Program-made: the position numbers and the translations under genes
Part shown: positions 8,603-16,960 of the stretch, in pieces
How positions within the stretch are numbered: position 1 is the first letter of the stretch
How the letters are laid out: each line of letters starts with the position of its first letter
Assembly (NCBI GenBank): GCA_902798605.1
Contig: CADBXH010000004.1
Coordinates: 1 to 49,817, forward strand
Direction of reading: 5' to 3'
Length of the DNA stretch: 49,817 nt
From: an uncultured Ruminococcus sp.
GTDB taxonomy: Bacteria; Bacillota_A; Clostridia; Oscillospirales; Acutalibacteraceae
The notes under the pieces: generated by a model
What the model was told of the DNA's origin: nothing
Databases searched by the model: none
The model's input: the letters and a program-made list of their open reading frames with translations, nothing else

Positions 8603-11600
8603 GTGAAATTCAAAAAGACGCTCGCTTTAGTATTGTCGGCGCTTATGTTGATGAGCTCGGCTGTTGTAGCTACCTCGGCGGCTTCGGACGACTCTGAGGC
8701 GGTAGGTTCGTACAGCAACCAGAGCTACCTCGAGACAGAAGCCGGTAACGCTTATAACGAGCAAAACCTCGGAGCTACCTATTCGGCATCGTCAACGACC
8801 TTCAAAACATGGTCGCCTGCCGCTACAGCCGTAAAGGTCAAGCTCTACAAGACCGGTTCCGACGCCGAGTCAGGTGCCGGCGTTATCGGTGAGTACAATA
8901 TGACTAAAAACTCCTCAACAGGCGTTTGGTCGTACACACTCAGCGGTGATCACAAGAACCAATACTACACCTACCAAGTTACCGTAAACGGTACAACAAA
9001 CGAAACACAGGACGTTTACTCAAAGGCAACGGGCGTTAACGGCAGACGTTCAATGATCGTTGACCTTGATTCGACCGACCCCGACGGCTGGAGCAGCGAC
9101 CAACACGTGCTCTTTAACGGTGCCCAGGAAGCCGTTGTTTGGGAGGTCCATGTCCGCGACTTCTCGATCGCAGAAAACTCAGGCGTAAGCGAGGACAACA
9201 AGGGCAGATATCTTGCGTTCGCAGAGGGCGGCACAAAGCTCAACGGCGACGCCAACGGAATATCTACCTGTATCGATTACCTTGTTGAGCAGGGTATCAA
9301 CTGCGTTCAGCTCCAGCCTGTATACGACTTCCAGTCTGTAGACGAGGCAGCGGGCGCTTCCTCATCAAACCGTAACTGGGGCTATGATCCTCAGAACTAC
9401 AACGTTCCCGAGGGTTCGTATTCATCAAACCCCTATGACGGTAACGTAAGGATCAAAGAGTTCAAGCAGATGGTTCAGGCTCTGCACGACAGAGGCATCT
9501 CGGTAGTAATGGACGTTGTTTATAACCACACCTACGAAACAGGAGGCTCCTGCTTCGAAAAGACAGCCCCCGGATACTACTACAGAAAGAAGAGCTCAAC
9601 ACAGTTCTCCAACGGCTCGGGCTGCGGTAACGAGACAGCATCCGACAAGAAGATGTTCAGAAAGTATATGATCGAGTCCTGCCGCTATTGGGTAGACGAG
9701 TATCATATCGACGGTTTCCGTTTTGACCTTATGGGTCTTCACGATGTAACAACAATGAACGCTATCCGTTCAAATCTTGATCAGGTAAACTCAAAGATCT
9801 TGATGTACGGCGAGCCTTGGGCGGCTGAGTGGAACTCTACTTATACAGAGTGCGGACTTTGCCCCAACTCCTCGATCAAGAGCAGAGCTTCATCGCTCAA
9901 CGCAAGAGTAGGTATGTTCAACGACACATACCGTGACGCTATCAAGGGCGATACCGATGGTTCGAGCAAGGGCTTCGTACAGGGCAACACAGAGGCTAAC
10001 GCTTCCGATATCGTAAACGGCGTAAAGGGCAAGAGCTTCTCGGCTCAGTCGCCCGCGCAGATGATCGCCTATGCCGACGCGCACGATAACCTGATACTAT
10101 GGGATAAGATCCTAAAGAGTAACGGTGTATCAAGCTTCAATGTAACAAGCGAGAGTACGACCGAAAAATACCGAACGCAGGTAAGAGAAGTAATGGCGTT
10201 GCTGTTGACCTCTCAGGGAATCCCGTTTATGACGGCGGGCTCTGAGTTCGGACGCACCAAGAAGGGCGACAAGAACAGTTATAAGTCAAGCGACGCAATC
10301 AACCAGATCGACTGGAGCCGCGTAAGCTCGTTCTCGAACCTCGCGCAGTACTATAAGGGACTTCTGCAGATCCGTAAGAACTACGCTCCCTTAAAGGGCT
10401 CAAGCTTCTCAACGCCGACCTTCCCGTCAAGCTACGGAAACGTTGTTGCGTATACATATTCCAACAGCACCTCGGGTCAGTGGGGCAAGATGTGCGTACT
10501 CGTTAACGGCGGCACATCCTCCTACACTATCTCGAACCTCGGCGCGAGCAGCTGGGTCATCGTAGCTAAGGATAAGCAGGCGGGTCTTACAAGCCTCGGC
10601 ACAGTCAACTCGAGCAGCTACTCTATCCCCGCTAAATCAGCGGCGATCCTCGTAGAGTCCTCGACCTTCAGCAGGCTCAACTACACCGAGCAGTTCGGAA
10701 CCCTCACAATCAACCACGTTGACGATAAGGGCACGGTACTCAAGACAAGCACAGCTAAGTACAGAGCGGGCAACAAGTATCACACACTTCCCGACTCGAC
10801 ACTTCTGTTTGACTACAACCTCACAGATGCAGAGGGCAACACCTCGGGCACAATCACTGCTAACACAAATACGACCGTTACATATAAGTACAGCAACGCG
10901 GGCATCATCTCGGGTTACCTCAACGTAAGCTATGTTGACGAGAACGGCACGGCTATCAAGGATCCCTCCAAGAAGAAGCTCAGAGCAGGCGATACTTATG
11001 ATGTAGCTATTCCCACTATCCAGGGTTATCAGCTCGATACAGACAAGTTCCCCGCCAAGACCAAAGGTAAGTTCACAGGTGAGGATATCAACGTTAAGTT
11101 TGTATTCAAGCCTCTTGACAGCTCGACCATCAAGGTCCACTACTATAACTCAAATAACTGGTCCGATGTAAAACTTTACGCTTACTGCGATGACGGCACA
11201 GAACCCAACGGCGCATGGGCTTCCAATCCCAATATGACCTCCGAGGGCAACAACTGGTACGTCGGCACCGTAAACGCCGCTGCGGCTTATGTAATGTTCC
11301 ACACATCGTCAACTACTGCCGCGGTTACTCAGGAGCCCGGACAGGGTGAGAACGGCTACTACGCCGTAGGCGAGGTATGGATCCAGAACAAGGCTGCGCA
11401 GTTCAACAGCAAGATGATCGTAAGCCACATCGACCTTGCTACAGGTCAGAAGCTCGCTGACGATCAGATAACGACAAAGACAAAGACCACAAGCTCTACA
11501 ACCTATACAACTTCCCCGATCTCCGGCAGAACAGACGTTATTGCGCCCGTTAACGCAAGCGGTACATATCTGCCCGGAACCTTCAACGTTGTATATCTCT

Positions 11601-12367
11601 ACGGCGATCCCAGTGGCGGAGAGGATCCCACAGATCCTACAGATCCCACAGAGCCCGATACAAAGCCTACAGATCCCACAGAGCCCGACACGAAGCCCAC
11701 TGATCCCACAGAGCCCGATACGAAGCCCACTACTCCCGATCCCGATAAGAGGATCCTGATAGGCGACGTAAACTTTGACGGTGTTATCACTGTTGCGGAC
11801 GCTACACTTGTTCAGCAGGCTGCTGCCGAGATGATCAACCTCAATAATTATGAGACTATCGCGGCTGACTGTAACGGCGACGGAATCGTGACCGTAGCAG
11901 ACGCTACTCTGATCCAGAAGTACGCTGCAGAGTTTGACGAGGATCTTAAGCTCACAGGCACATATGTAGGCACAGACGCTCCCACAGATCCGCAGCCTAC
12001 AGATCCGCAGCCTCAAACCGATCCCACAGAGCCCGAGACCGAGCCTGAGACTGAATATCAGGAAGAGCATACATTCCTGCTTACAGATAACTTTGGCTGG
12101 GGCAAGGCGTATGTTTACTCTTGGGACGCTGACGGAAACCCGATCGGAGGCGCATGGCCCGGATCGAATATGGCTGAGAAACAGACAAATGATTACGGCG
12201 AGACCCAGTTCCTTATCCATGTTCCCGCGGGAGCTGCCGGCATAGTTGTCCACAACGGCAACGGCGCTCAGACAGAGGACATCACAGACTTTACATCCTA
12301 CACAGGCTACTGGATGGACGGAACAAAGGACAGCCTCGGTCACTATATAGTAACCGGCTGGAACTAA
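8603..12367 (+). CDS. Secreted type I pullulanase (GH13_14) with MucBP, CBM26 and dockerin modules
   Basis: A 1254-residue extracellular starch-debranching enzyme that cleaves alpha-1,6 bonds. Modules in order: signal peptide (cleavage near ATSAA); CBM48-like domain (about 45-150); GH13 catalytic domain with HVRDFS, NWGYDPQNY, DVVYNHT, nucleophile D375 in GFRFDLMG, acid/base E404 in MYGEPW and D495 in AHDN; beta domain; two MucBP-like repeats (about 690-840); a CBM26/25-like starch-binding module; a third MucBP-like repeat; a DPTEPDTKPT linker; a type I dockerin (about 1054-1118, two GD.N.DG EF-hand repeats); a second Pro/Thr linker; and a C-terminal CBM26-like module. All catalytic residues are present. 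GTG at 8603 with AGGAG upstream gives a normal signal peptide; the open frame's earlier ATG does not. Confidence 0.93.
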   Translation: MKFKKTLALVLSALMLMSSAVVATSAASDDSEAVGSYSNQSYLETEAGNAYNEQNLGATYSASSTTFKTWSPAATAVKVKLYKTGSDAESGAGVIGEYNMTKNSSTGVWSYTLSGDHKNQYYTYQVTVNGTTNETQDVYSKATGVNGRRSMIVDLDSTDPDGWSSDQHVLFNGAQEAVVWEVHVRDFSIAENSGVSEDNKGRYLAFAEGGTKLNGDANGISTCIDYLVEQGINCVQLQPVYDFQSVDEAAGASSSNRNWGYDPQNYNVPEGSYSSNPYDGNVRIKEFKQMVQALHDRGISVVMDVVYNHTYETGGSCFEKTAPGYYYRKKSSTQFSNGSGCGNETASDKKMFRKYMIESCRYWVDEYHIDGFRFDLMGLHDVTTMNAIRSNLDQVNSKILMYGEPWAAEWNSTYTECGLCPNSSIKSRASSLNARVGMFNDTYRDAIKGDTDGSSKGFVQGNTEANASDIVNGVKGKSFSAQSPAQMIAYADAHDNLILWDKILKSNGVSSFNVTSESTTEKYRTQVREVMALLLTSQGIPFMTAGSEFGRTKKGDKNSYKSSDAINQIDWSRVSSFSNLAQYYKGLLQIRKNYAPLKGSSFSTPTFPSSYGNVVAYTYSNSTSGQWGKMCVLVNGGTSSYTISNLGASSWVIVAKDKQAGLTSLGTVNSSSYSIPAKSAAILVESSTFSRLNYTEQFGTLTINHVDDKGTVLKTSTAKYRAGNKYHTLPDSTLLFDYNLTDAEGNTSGTITANTNTTVTYKYSNAGIISGYLNVSYVDENGTAIKDPSKKKLRAGDTYDVAIPTIQGYQLDTDKFPAKTKGKFTGEDINVKFVFKPLDSSTIKVHYYNSNNWSDVKLYAYCDDGTEPNGAWASNPNMTSEGNNWYVGTVNAAAAYVMFHTSSTTAAVTQEPGQGENGYYAVGEVWIQNKAAQFNSKMIVSHIDLATGQKLADDQITTKTKTTSSTTYTTSPISGRTDVIAPVNASGTYLPGTFNVVYLYGDPSGGEDPTDPTDPTEPDTKPTDPTEPDTKPTDPTEPDTKPTTPDPDKRILIGDVNFDGVITVADATLVQQAAAEMINLNNYETIAADCNGDGIVTVADATLIQKYAAEFDEDLKLTGTYVGTDAPTDPQPTDPQPQTDPTEPETEPETEYQEEHTFLLTDNFGWGKAYVYSWDADGNPIGGAWPGSNMAEKQTNDYGETQFLIHVPAGAAGIVVHNGNGAQTEDITDFTSYTGYWMDGTKDSLGHYIVTGWN

Positions 12368-12424
12368 TCCGTAGATAATCAGACGGTAAAATGTCTGTCA
12401 GCTAAAACCTAATACAAACTTCAA

Positions 12425-12453
12425 GCCGTCGGCAGAAATGCCGGCGGCTTTTT
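12425..12453 (+). terminator. Rho-independent terminator of the pullulanase gene
   Basis: Stem GCCGTCGGCA / TGCCGGCGGC (one G-T pair) with a GAAA tetraloop, followed by TTTTT. Confidence 0.9.
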
Positions 12454-12490
12454 GTCGTGGCGACGACGGCGCAATTCGAGACGGATAAGT
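12451..12490 (+). repeat. Dispersed intergenic repeat, copy 1
   Basis: This 40-bp block beginning TTTGTCGTGGCGACGACGGC matches 43841-43880 at 37 of 40 positions, differing only within 12475-12479. Both copies begin in the T-run of a terminator. A third, weaker copy of the core GTCGTGGCGAC is at 47405. Confidence 0.75.
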
Positions 12491-12786
12491 TGCTTGTTGC
12501 CGAAAGCACATATGCCCGAATTATAACATCTTCTATAGGAAATATATATAATATCAGTTATCCATTGCCTGATTTATGGATGACTCTTTTTTTATCACAT
12601 GATAATGAAATATTGCGAAAAACAAATTTCTTTGAGCTATTTTAAAATTTTTTTTTTAAAAATTGCACAAAAGTGTGCAATTTTTCCGGTTTTGGAACTG
12701 TAAGTGAAGGGAGTTTTTAATGTCCTTTATTAAATACTCGCGGAACGGAAAAATTTATTCGTCCGCTCTCCCTTCAAAAATCGGAG
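12491..12786. other. Non-coding gap before the phage-like cassette
   Basis: AT-rich, with no convincing gene in the first 170 bp. It contains the 12-bp perfect palindrome at 12658-12685. A frame opens at ATG 12720 with a good AAGGGAG site but runs out of frame over the terminase small subunit; its first codons could be a leader or a frameshifted N-terminus. Confidence 0.5.
12658..12685. terminator. Perfect 12-bp hairpin upstream of the phage-like cassette
   Basis: AAAAATTGCACA, loop AAAG, then TGTGCAATTTTT. The A-run and T-run make it a good terminator in either direction. It insulates the phage-like genes from the left, or is a regulatory element of their leader. Confidence 0.7.
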
Positions 12787-13266
12787 GTGGAATTTATCGG
12801 AAGCACATTAAAGAACAGAGAAAAGGAGTTTTGTGCATGCTTTGCCGAAACAGGCGACGTCAAATTATCCGCAAGGCTATCGGGCTATCGCCTGAACTCA
12901 AGGGCAAAGGGCATCAAGCTTTTGTCGAGGGACGATATCCAAAGAGAGATAAACAGGCTTGTAAAAGAAAAGGAGAAGCTTGCCAAAACCATGGCGTCTA
13001 TCGGTTATCAAAGGCTTGCCTTCGGCAACACGTCCGACGCGGTGTCGCTGCTCTATACGAAAGAGCCGCAGGAGGCTGACTTTGGCGCAATGGATCTCTT
13101 TATGATTTCCGAGATCAAAAAGCCAAAGGACGGCTCGGTAGAGATCAAGTTCTTTGACCGCCTAAAGGCGCTTGAAAAGCTTGAGCAAATCAACTCGGAC
13201 AGCTCGTTTATGAATCTATTTGACGCTATCGGTGAAACCGGTTCGGGAAGTGAGCGCGGTGATTAA
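12787..13266 (+). CDS. Phage terminase small subunit
   Basis: About 159 residues. The N-terminal helix-turn-helix region (LKNREKEFCACFAETGDVKLSARLSGY, shown in part) matches the small terminase pattern 'F...Y...gn...AA..AGY'. A basic coiled helix follows (EINRLVKEKEKLAKTMA). This protein recognises phage DNA and brings it to the large subunit. The GTG start at 12787 has GGAG immediately upstream, which is closer than ideal, while a well-placed site serves ATG 12720 in another frame. The true N-terminus is therefore uncertain, and a small frameshift is possible. It overlaps the large-subunit gene by 8 bp if that begins at 13259. Confidence 0.75.
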   Translation: MEFIGSTLKNREKEFCACFAETGDVKLSARLSGYRLNSRAKGIKLLSRDDIQREINRLVKEKEKLAKTMASIGYQRLAFGNTSDAVSLLYTKEPQEADFGAMDLFMISEIKKPKDGSVEIKFFDRLKALEKLEQINSDSSFMNLFDAIGETGSGSERGD

Positions 13267-14503
13267 GAGTTTTTCGGAAAAGCAAAAAACGGTGATCAAC
13301 TGGTGGCACAAAAACTCGCCCTGTTACAGGCGCGACGCGATAATCTGCGACGGCGCGGTAAGAAGCGGAAAGACCTTTTGTATGTCGCTGTCATTTATCA
13401 TCTGGAGCTTTTACGAGAACATAGGCGCGGATTTTGCTCTTTGCGGCAAAACCATAAGCTCATTGAGGAGAAATATGATAACTCCCATCATCCCCCTGCT
13501 TGATTCACTCGGTTTTGTCTGCGAGGAAAAGCTGAGCCGCAACACCCTGACCGTGACCTACGGGAGCAGAAAAAACCGCTTTTATCTGTTCGGCGGCAAG
13601 GACGAATCCTCCGCCGCGCTCATTCAGGGTATGACGCTCTCGGGCGTGCTGTTTGACGAGGTCGCGCTAATGCCGCGCTCGTTTGTTGAGCAGGCGCTCG
13701 CGAGGTGTTCGGTAAGCGGCTCGCGGTTTTGGTTCAACTGCAACCCCGAACACCCCGAGCACTGGTTTTATCTTGAATGGATAAAAAAGGCAAGGAGCAA
13801 AAACGCGCTTCACCTTCACTTTACGATGGACGACAACCCGTCGCTCAGCGAGCGCGTAAAGAACAGATATGAAAAACTCTACAGCGGTGTTTTTTACGAG
13901 CGGTTCATAAAGGGCAGATGGGTAGCGGTGTTCGGCGCGGTTTATCCGTTTATGAGCGATGAAAAGATGTACTGCAAAAGCCCGCCGGAAGAATTTGATA
14001 CCTACGCCGTGTCCTGCGACTACGGGACCGTCAATCCTACCTCTATGGGGCTATGGGGGAGGAGCGAAGGAACGTGGTACAGGATCGACGAGTACTATTT
14101 TGACTCGCGCAAAGAGAAGAAGCAAAGAACCGACGAGGAGCATTACCAAGCGCTCAAAAAGCTTACCGCGGGCAAAAAGATCTCTGCCGTAGCGGTCGAT
14201 CCGTCGGCGGCGAGCTTTATCGAGGTAATCAAACGCCACGGAGAGTTCAGAGTAAAACCCGCGCAAAACAATGTTGTAAACGGAATACGGCGCGTCACCC
14301 AGGCGCTAAAGGACGGCACCGTAAAAATCTGTGACGTGTGCGCGGCGTCAAGGCGTGAATTCGCGCTTTACAAGTGGGATACCTCAAAACTCGAGGATGT
14401 TCCCGTAAAGCAAAATGACCACGCTATGGACGATATTCGTTATTTTGTTACGACAATAATTGACGGCGGCTCGAACGCGATAGTGCTTGCCGCCGAAAGA
14501 TAG
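13259..14503 (+). CDS. Phage terminase large subunit (packaging ATPase-nuclease)
   Basis: The motor that drives DNA into the prohead and cuts it. It has Walker A DGAVRSGKT (residues about 31-39), Walker B LFDEVALM (D133, E134), motif FNCNPEHPEHWFY, and a C-terminal RNase H-like nuclease with acidic residues in SCDYGT, VAVDPSA and AMDDIRYF. All key positions are present in 414 residues, a normal length, so the protein looks functional. GTG at 13259 is preferred (GGGAAG upstream, opens on SEKQKTVINWW); an in-frame ATG at 13220 would add 13 residues. It is the second gene of the cassette. Confidence 0.9.
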   Translation: MIKSFSEKQKTVINWWHKNSPCYRRDAIICDGAVRSGKTFCMSLSFIIWSFYENIGADFALCGKTISSLRRNMITPIIPLLDSLGFVCEEKLSRNTLTVTYGSRKNRFYLFGGKDESSAALIQGMTLSGVLFDEVALMPRSFVEQALARCSVSGSRFWFNCNPEHPEHWFYLEWIKKARSKNALHLHFTMDDNPSLSERVKNRYEKLYSGVFYERFIKGRWVAVFGAVYPFMSDEKMYCKSPPEEFDTYAVSCDYGTVNPTSMGLWGRSEGTWYRIDEYYFDSRKEKKQRTDEEHYQALKKLTAGKKISAVAVDPSAASFIEVIKRHGEFRVKPAQNNVVNGIRRVTQALKDGTVKICDVCAASRREFALYKWDTSKLEDVPVKQNDHAMDDIRYFVTTIIDGGSNAIVLAAER

Positions 14504-14513
14504 GAGGAAACCT

Positions 14514-15656
14514 GTGTTTGGAAGAAAAAAGCATAGCGAAACCCTACGCGCGCAGACTGTTCCAAAAAGGACAGCGGGCGACAGCTTCCCAAAGTTTTGG
14601 AACAGCCGTTCGCTTACCAAAGCGGAGCGTGACCTGTACTCCGCGCTGAGGGAATCGGTGCCGATAATCGACGCGGCTATCGGGAAAACAGTGAGGCTGA
14701 CAGGCAGCTTTGAAATAGTTACGGCCGACGGTAGGGCGCAGAAAATCGCGGACGATTTTATAAAGAACGTCGCCGTCAACAGTACGAGCATCGGGCTAAA
14801 GGGCTTTGTCAGCGCGTATCTCGACAGCCTTTTGACCTACGGCGAGGCGGTCGGCGAGATGATACCCGCGCCCTCCGGCAAGGGTATCGCGGCGTTGTAC
14901 AATGCTTCGCTCGATGACGTTGAGCTTTCGTTTGACAAGAACCCGCTCAATGTCGTTGTATGCCGCAGAGATAACGTTGAGCTCAAGCCGTTAAAGTATC
15001 CGCAGCTCGTCGTTGCGGGAATGCTCAACCAAAAGCCCGGAAAACCGCGCGGAACATCGCTTGTCGCGGGACTTCCGTTTGTCAGCTCGGCGCTGCTGAG
15101 GATCCTTGAATCTCTCAAAACTAATTGGGAGAGGATCGGCGACGTTCGTTTTGCCGTGACCTATAACCCCGGCGCTAACGGAGTCGTCAATGAGGAGAGC
15201 GCGCGTCAGATCGCCGACGAATGGAAAAAGGCGATGCGAAGCGATACCGTGTGCGACTTTGTGTCGCTCGGCGATGTCAGCATAAAGGCGATCGGAGCCG
15301 ACAATCAGCTGCCCGACTGCGAGGTTCCCGTCAGGGTGATCTTGGAACAGATCGTATCAAAGCTCGGTATCCCGCCGTTTTTGCTCGGACTGAGTTGGTC
15401 GAGCACTGAGCGTATGAGCGCTCAGCAGGCGGATATCCTCACCAGCGAGCTCGATTATTACCGCTCGGTTTTGGAGCCTGCCATCAAAAAGATAGTGGGT
15501 ATGCACCTGCGCCTTTGCGGCTATAACTGCGGCTTTGACATCGTCTGGGACAACATCAATTTGCAGGACGAGGTCGAGCTTTCTCAGGCAAGGCTCAACA
15601 ACGCCAACGCTATGCAGATAGAAAATCAATTAGGTTTGGAGGAATCAAATGGATAA
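14514..15656 (+). CDS. Phage portal protein
   Basis: A 380-residue protein of the portal family: a dodecameric ring at one capsid vertex through which DNA passes. Supporting features are the opening FGRKKHSET, a central GEAVGEMIPAP segment, the segment QIVSKLGIPPFLLGLSW and the helical end QARLNNANAMQIENQLGLEE typical of portals (clip/wing and C-terminal helices). GTG at 14514 is chosen because a near-perfect AGGAGG lies 6-7 bp upstream; an in-frame ATG at 14487 would lie before that site inside the terminase gene. The gene overlaps the next by 8 bp. Confidence 0.85.
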   Translation: MFGRKKHSETLRAQTVPKRTAGDSFPKFWNSRSLTKAERDLYSALRESVPIIDAAIGKTVRLTGSFEIVTADGRAQKIADDFIKNVAVNSTSIGLKGFVSAYLDSLLTYGEAVGEMIPAPSGKGIAALYNASLDDVELSFDKNPLNVVVCRRDNVELKPLKYPQLVVAGMLNQKPGKPRGTSLVAGLPFVSSALLRILESLKTNWERIGDVRFAVTYNPGANGVVNEESARQIADEWKKAMRSDTVCDFVSLGDVSIKAIGADNQLPDCEVPVRVILEQIVSKLGIPPFLLGLSWSSTERMSAQQADILTSELDYYRSVLEPAIKKIVGMHLRLCGYNCGFDIVWDNINLQDEVELSQARLNNANAMQIENQLGLEESNG

Positions 15657-16281
15657 TCGCAAAACCGTCACAAAAGAAGCTGAGATCGGCGGATTTTCAA
15701 GCCGTCCCACGGACGAGGAGCTAAAGCTTATCAACGCCTACACCCGCCGCGAGCTCAGCGCCGATGAGGTCTACGCCTTTACGGTGATGCTCTGCGACAA
15801 CGACGTTGACCGCGATAACGAGAGGTTCACGGTTGAATCGCTCTTTGAGCTTGAAAAGCTGTTTGTCGGCAAGACGGGTATTTTTGACCACGACCCGTCC
15901 GCAAAAAATCAGACGGCGAGGATATTTGCCTGCTCGGTAGAGAGCGCAGGCGGTAAAAAGACCGTCACCGGCGACGATTACTTTTGCCTGAAGGCGAGGG
16001 CGTATATCCCGGTAAGTCCCGATACAACGGGTGTTATCACCGCAATCGACAGCGGTATCATCAAGGAGGTAAGCGTTGGCTGCGCGGTAGGCAAAACCAC
16101 TTGCAGTATTTGCGGAGAGGATGTAAACCTGTGCTCGCACAAAAAGGGAGAGGTATATAACGGCAAGCTTTGCTGCGGCGAGCTTCAGGAGCCGGTCGAC
16201 GCTTATGAATGGAGCTTTGTGGCTGTTCCGTCTCAAAGAAAGAAAGGAAGTTACAATGGAAGAAATTTTGAAAAGGCTTGA
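15649..16281 (+). CDS. Putative prohead protease (XkdF/S78-like) with zinc-ribbon-like insert
   Basis: 210 residues. The order portal-protease-capsid and the motifs FVGKTGIFDH (H81) and GIIKEVSVGC (S142) match the prohead maturation protease pattern, where His and Ser are catalytic. After Ser142 comes a CSICGEDVNLCSHKKGE segment followed by KLCC, resembling a small metal-binding ribbon seen in some phage prohead proteases. It should process the scaffold and capsid during assembly. ATG 15649 has GGAGG upstream and overlaps the portal gene. The family call rests on motifs and gene order, not on a search. Confidence 0.65.
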   Translation: MDNRKTVTKEAEIGGFSSRPTDEELKLINAYTRRELSADEVYAFTVMLCDNDVDRDNERFTVESLFELEKLFVGKTGIFDHDPSAKNQTARIFACSVESAGGKKTVTGDDYFCLKARAYIPVSPDTTGVITAIDSGIIKEVSVGCAVGKTTCSICGEDVNLCSHKKGEVYNGKLCCGELQEPVDAYEWSFVAVPSQRKKGSYNGRNFEKA

Positions 16282-16600
16282 AAAATCCGGGGGCATTACC
16301 CTCGGCGAAAACGAACGCGCAAAGCTTAAGGCTTATATTGACAACCTTAAATCAAGCGCGAAGGACGGAGTTTACTTCCGCGACAGCCTTACAAGCGAGG
16401 TCTTAAGACTCTCGGCGGCGGTACAGCCGGAGATCACAAGGGATACAATGGAGTGTATCACAAAGAGCCTTTCGGTGGCTCAGCTCACCGAGCTGAAAAC
16501 CGCATTTGAAAACAAGCTCGGCGAGAGCGTGATGCCAAAGCCGCAGCTTTTCGGTCAAAAAAACAAAAACAATTCTGACAACAAAGAGTTCAGTATTTAA
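16256..16600 (+). CDS. Small helical phage protein, possible scaffold
   Basis: A 114-residue, mostly helical, charged protein with a disordered Lys/Asn-rich tail (QKNKNNSDNKEFSI). It lies between the putative protease and the decoration protein, where scaffolding proteins are often found. No family is recognised. ATG 16256 with AAGGAAG upstream is used; the in-frame ATG at 16205 would lie well inside the protease gene. It overlaps the previous gene by 26 bp. Confidence 0.6.
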   Translation: MEEILKRLEKSGGITLGENERAKLKAYIDNLKSSAKDGVYFRDSLTSEVLRLSAAVQPEITRDTMECITKSLSVAQLTELKTAFENKLGESVMPKPQLFGQKNKNNSDNKEFSI

Positions 16601-16612
16601 CGGAGGTATATT

Positions 16613-16948
16613 ATGAGTGTAAATTTTAAAGGATACGGCGAGAATGTTGTTACATTCGAGGCCGCGAGCGGTCTTACAACTACGGGTGTTCCCGTCAAAA
16701 TGAGCAACGACGCCCAGGTGGGCCCCTGCTCGGCGAACGATGTATTCTGCGGAGTCTGCGTGAATCTGCGCGACGGTTATGCCGCGGTACAGCTTTCGGG
16801 ATACGTTGTTCTTCCCGCGGCGGCAAAGATCACCGCGGGTTATCAGAAGGTGGCGGTCAACGCCGCAGGCAAGGTTGCCGCTAACGAAAACGGCAGAGAG
16901 GTGCTTGTTGTTTCTTCAAGCGCCACAGAAGTCGGAATCATTCTTTAA
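16613..16948 (+). CDS. Capsid decoration-like protein (DUF2190-like)
   Basis: A 111-residue beta-rich protein (VTFEAASGLTTTGVPVKM, later DVFCGVCVNLRDGYAAVQLSG and KVAVNAAGKV). This composition and its place just before the major capsid gene match the DUF2190/gpD-like decoration proteins that bind the outside of capsids. It has a GGAGG ribosome-binding site and sits 12 bp before the capsid gene. Family call by pattern and position. Confidence 0.65.
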   Translation: MSVNFKGYGENVVTFEAASGLTTTGVPVKMSNDAQVGPCSANDVFCGVCVNLRDGYAAVQLSGYVVLPAAAKITAGYQKVAVNAAGKVAANENGREVLVVSSSATEVGIIL

Positions 16949-16960
16949 GGAGGAATAATA

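Noticed and set aside
11309..12343. Long minus-strand open frame (344 codons) opposite the pullulanase 3' end
   Set aside because: It is a codon-bias shadow of the linker and dockerin repeats; composition is Cys/Leu/Gly-rich with no family pattern, promoter or ribosome-binding site.
12720..13079. Open frame of 119 codons over the terminase small subunit
   Set aside because: After about 24 residues it is an Arg/Lys-rich shadow of the terminase frame. Only its start signal is of interest, reported as a finding.
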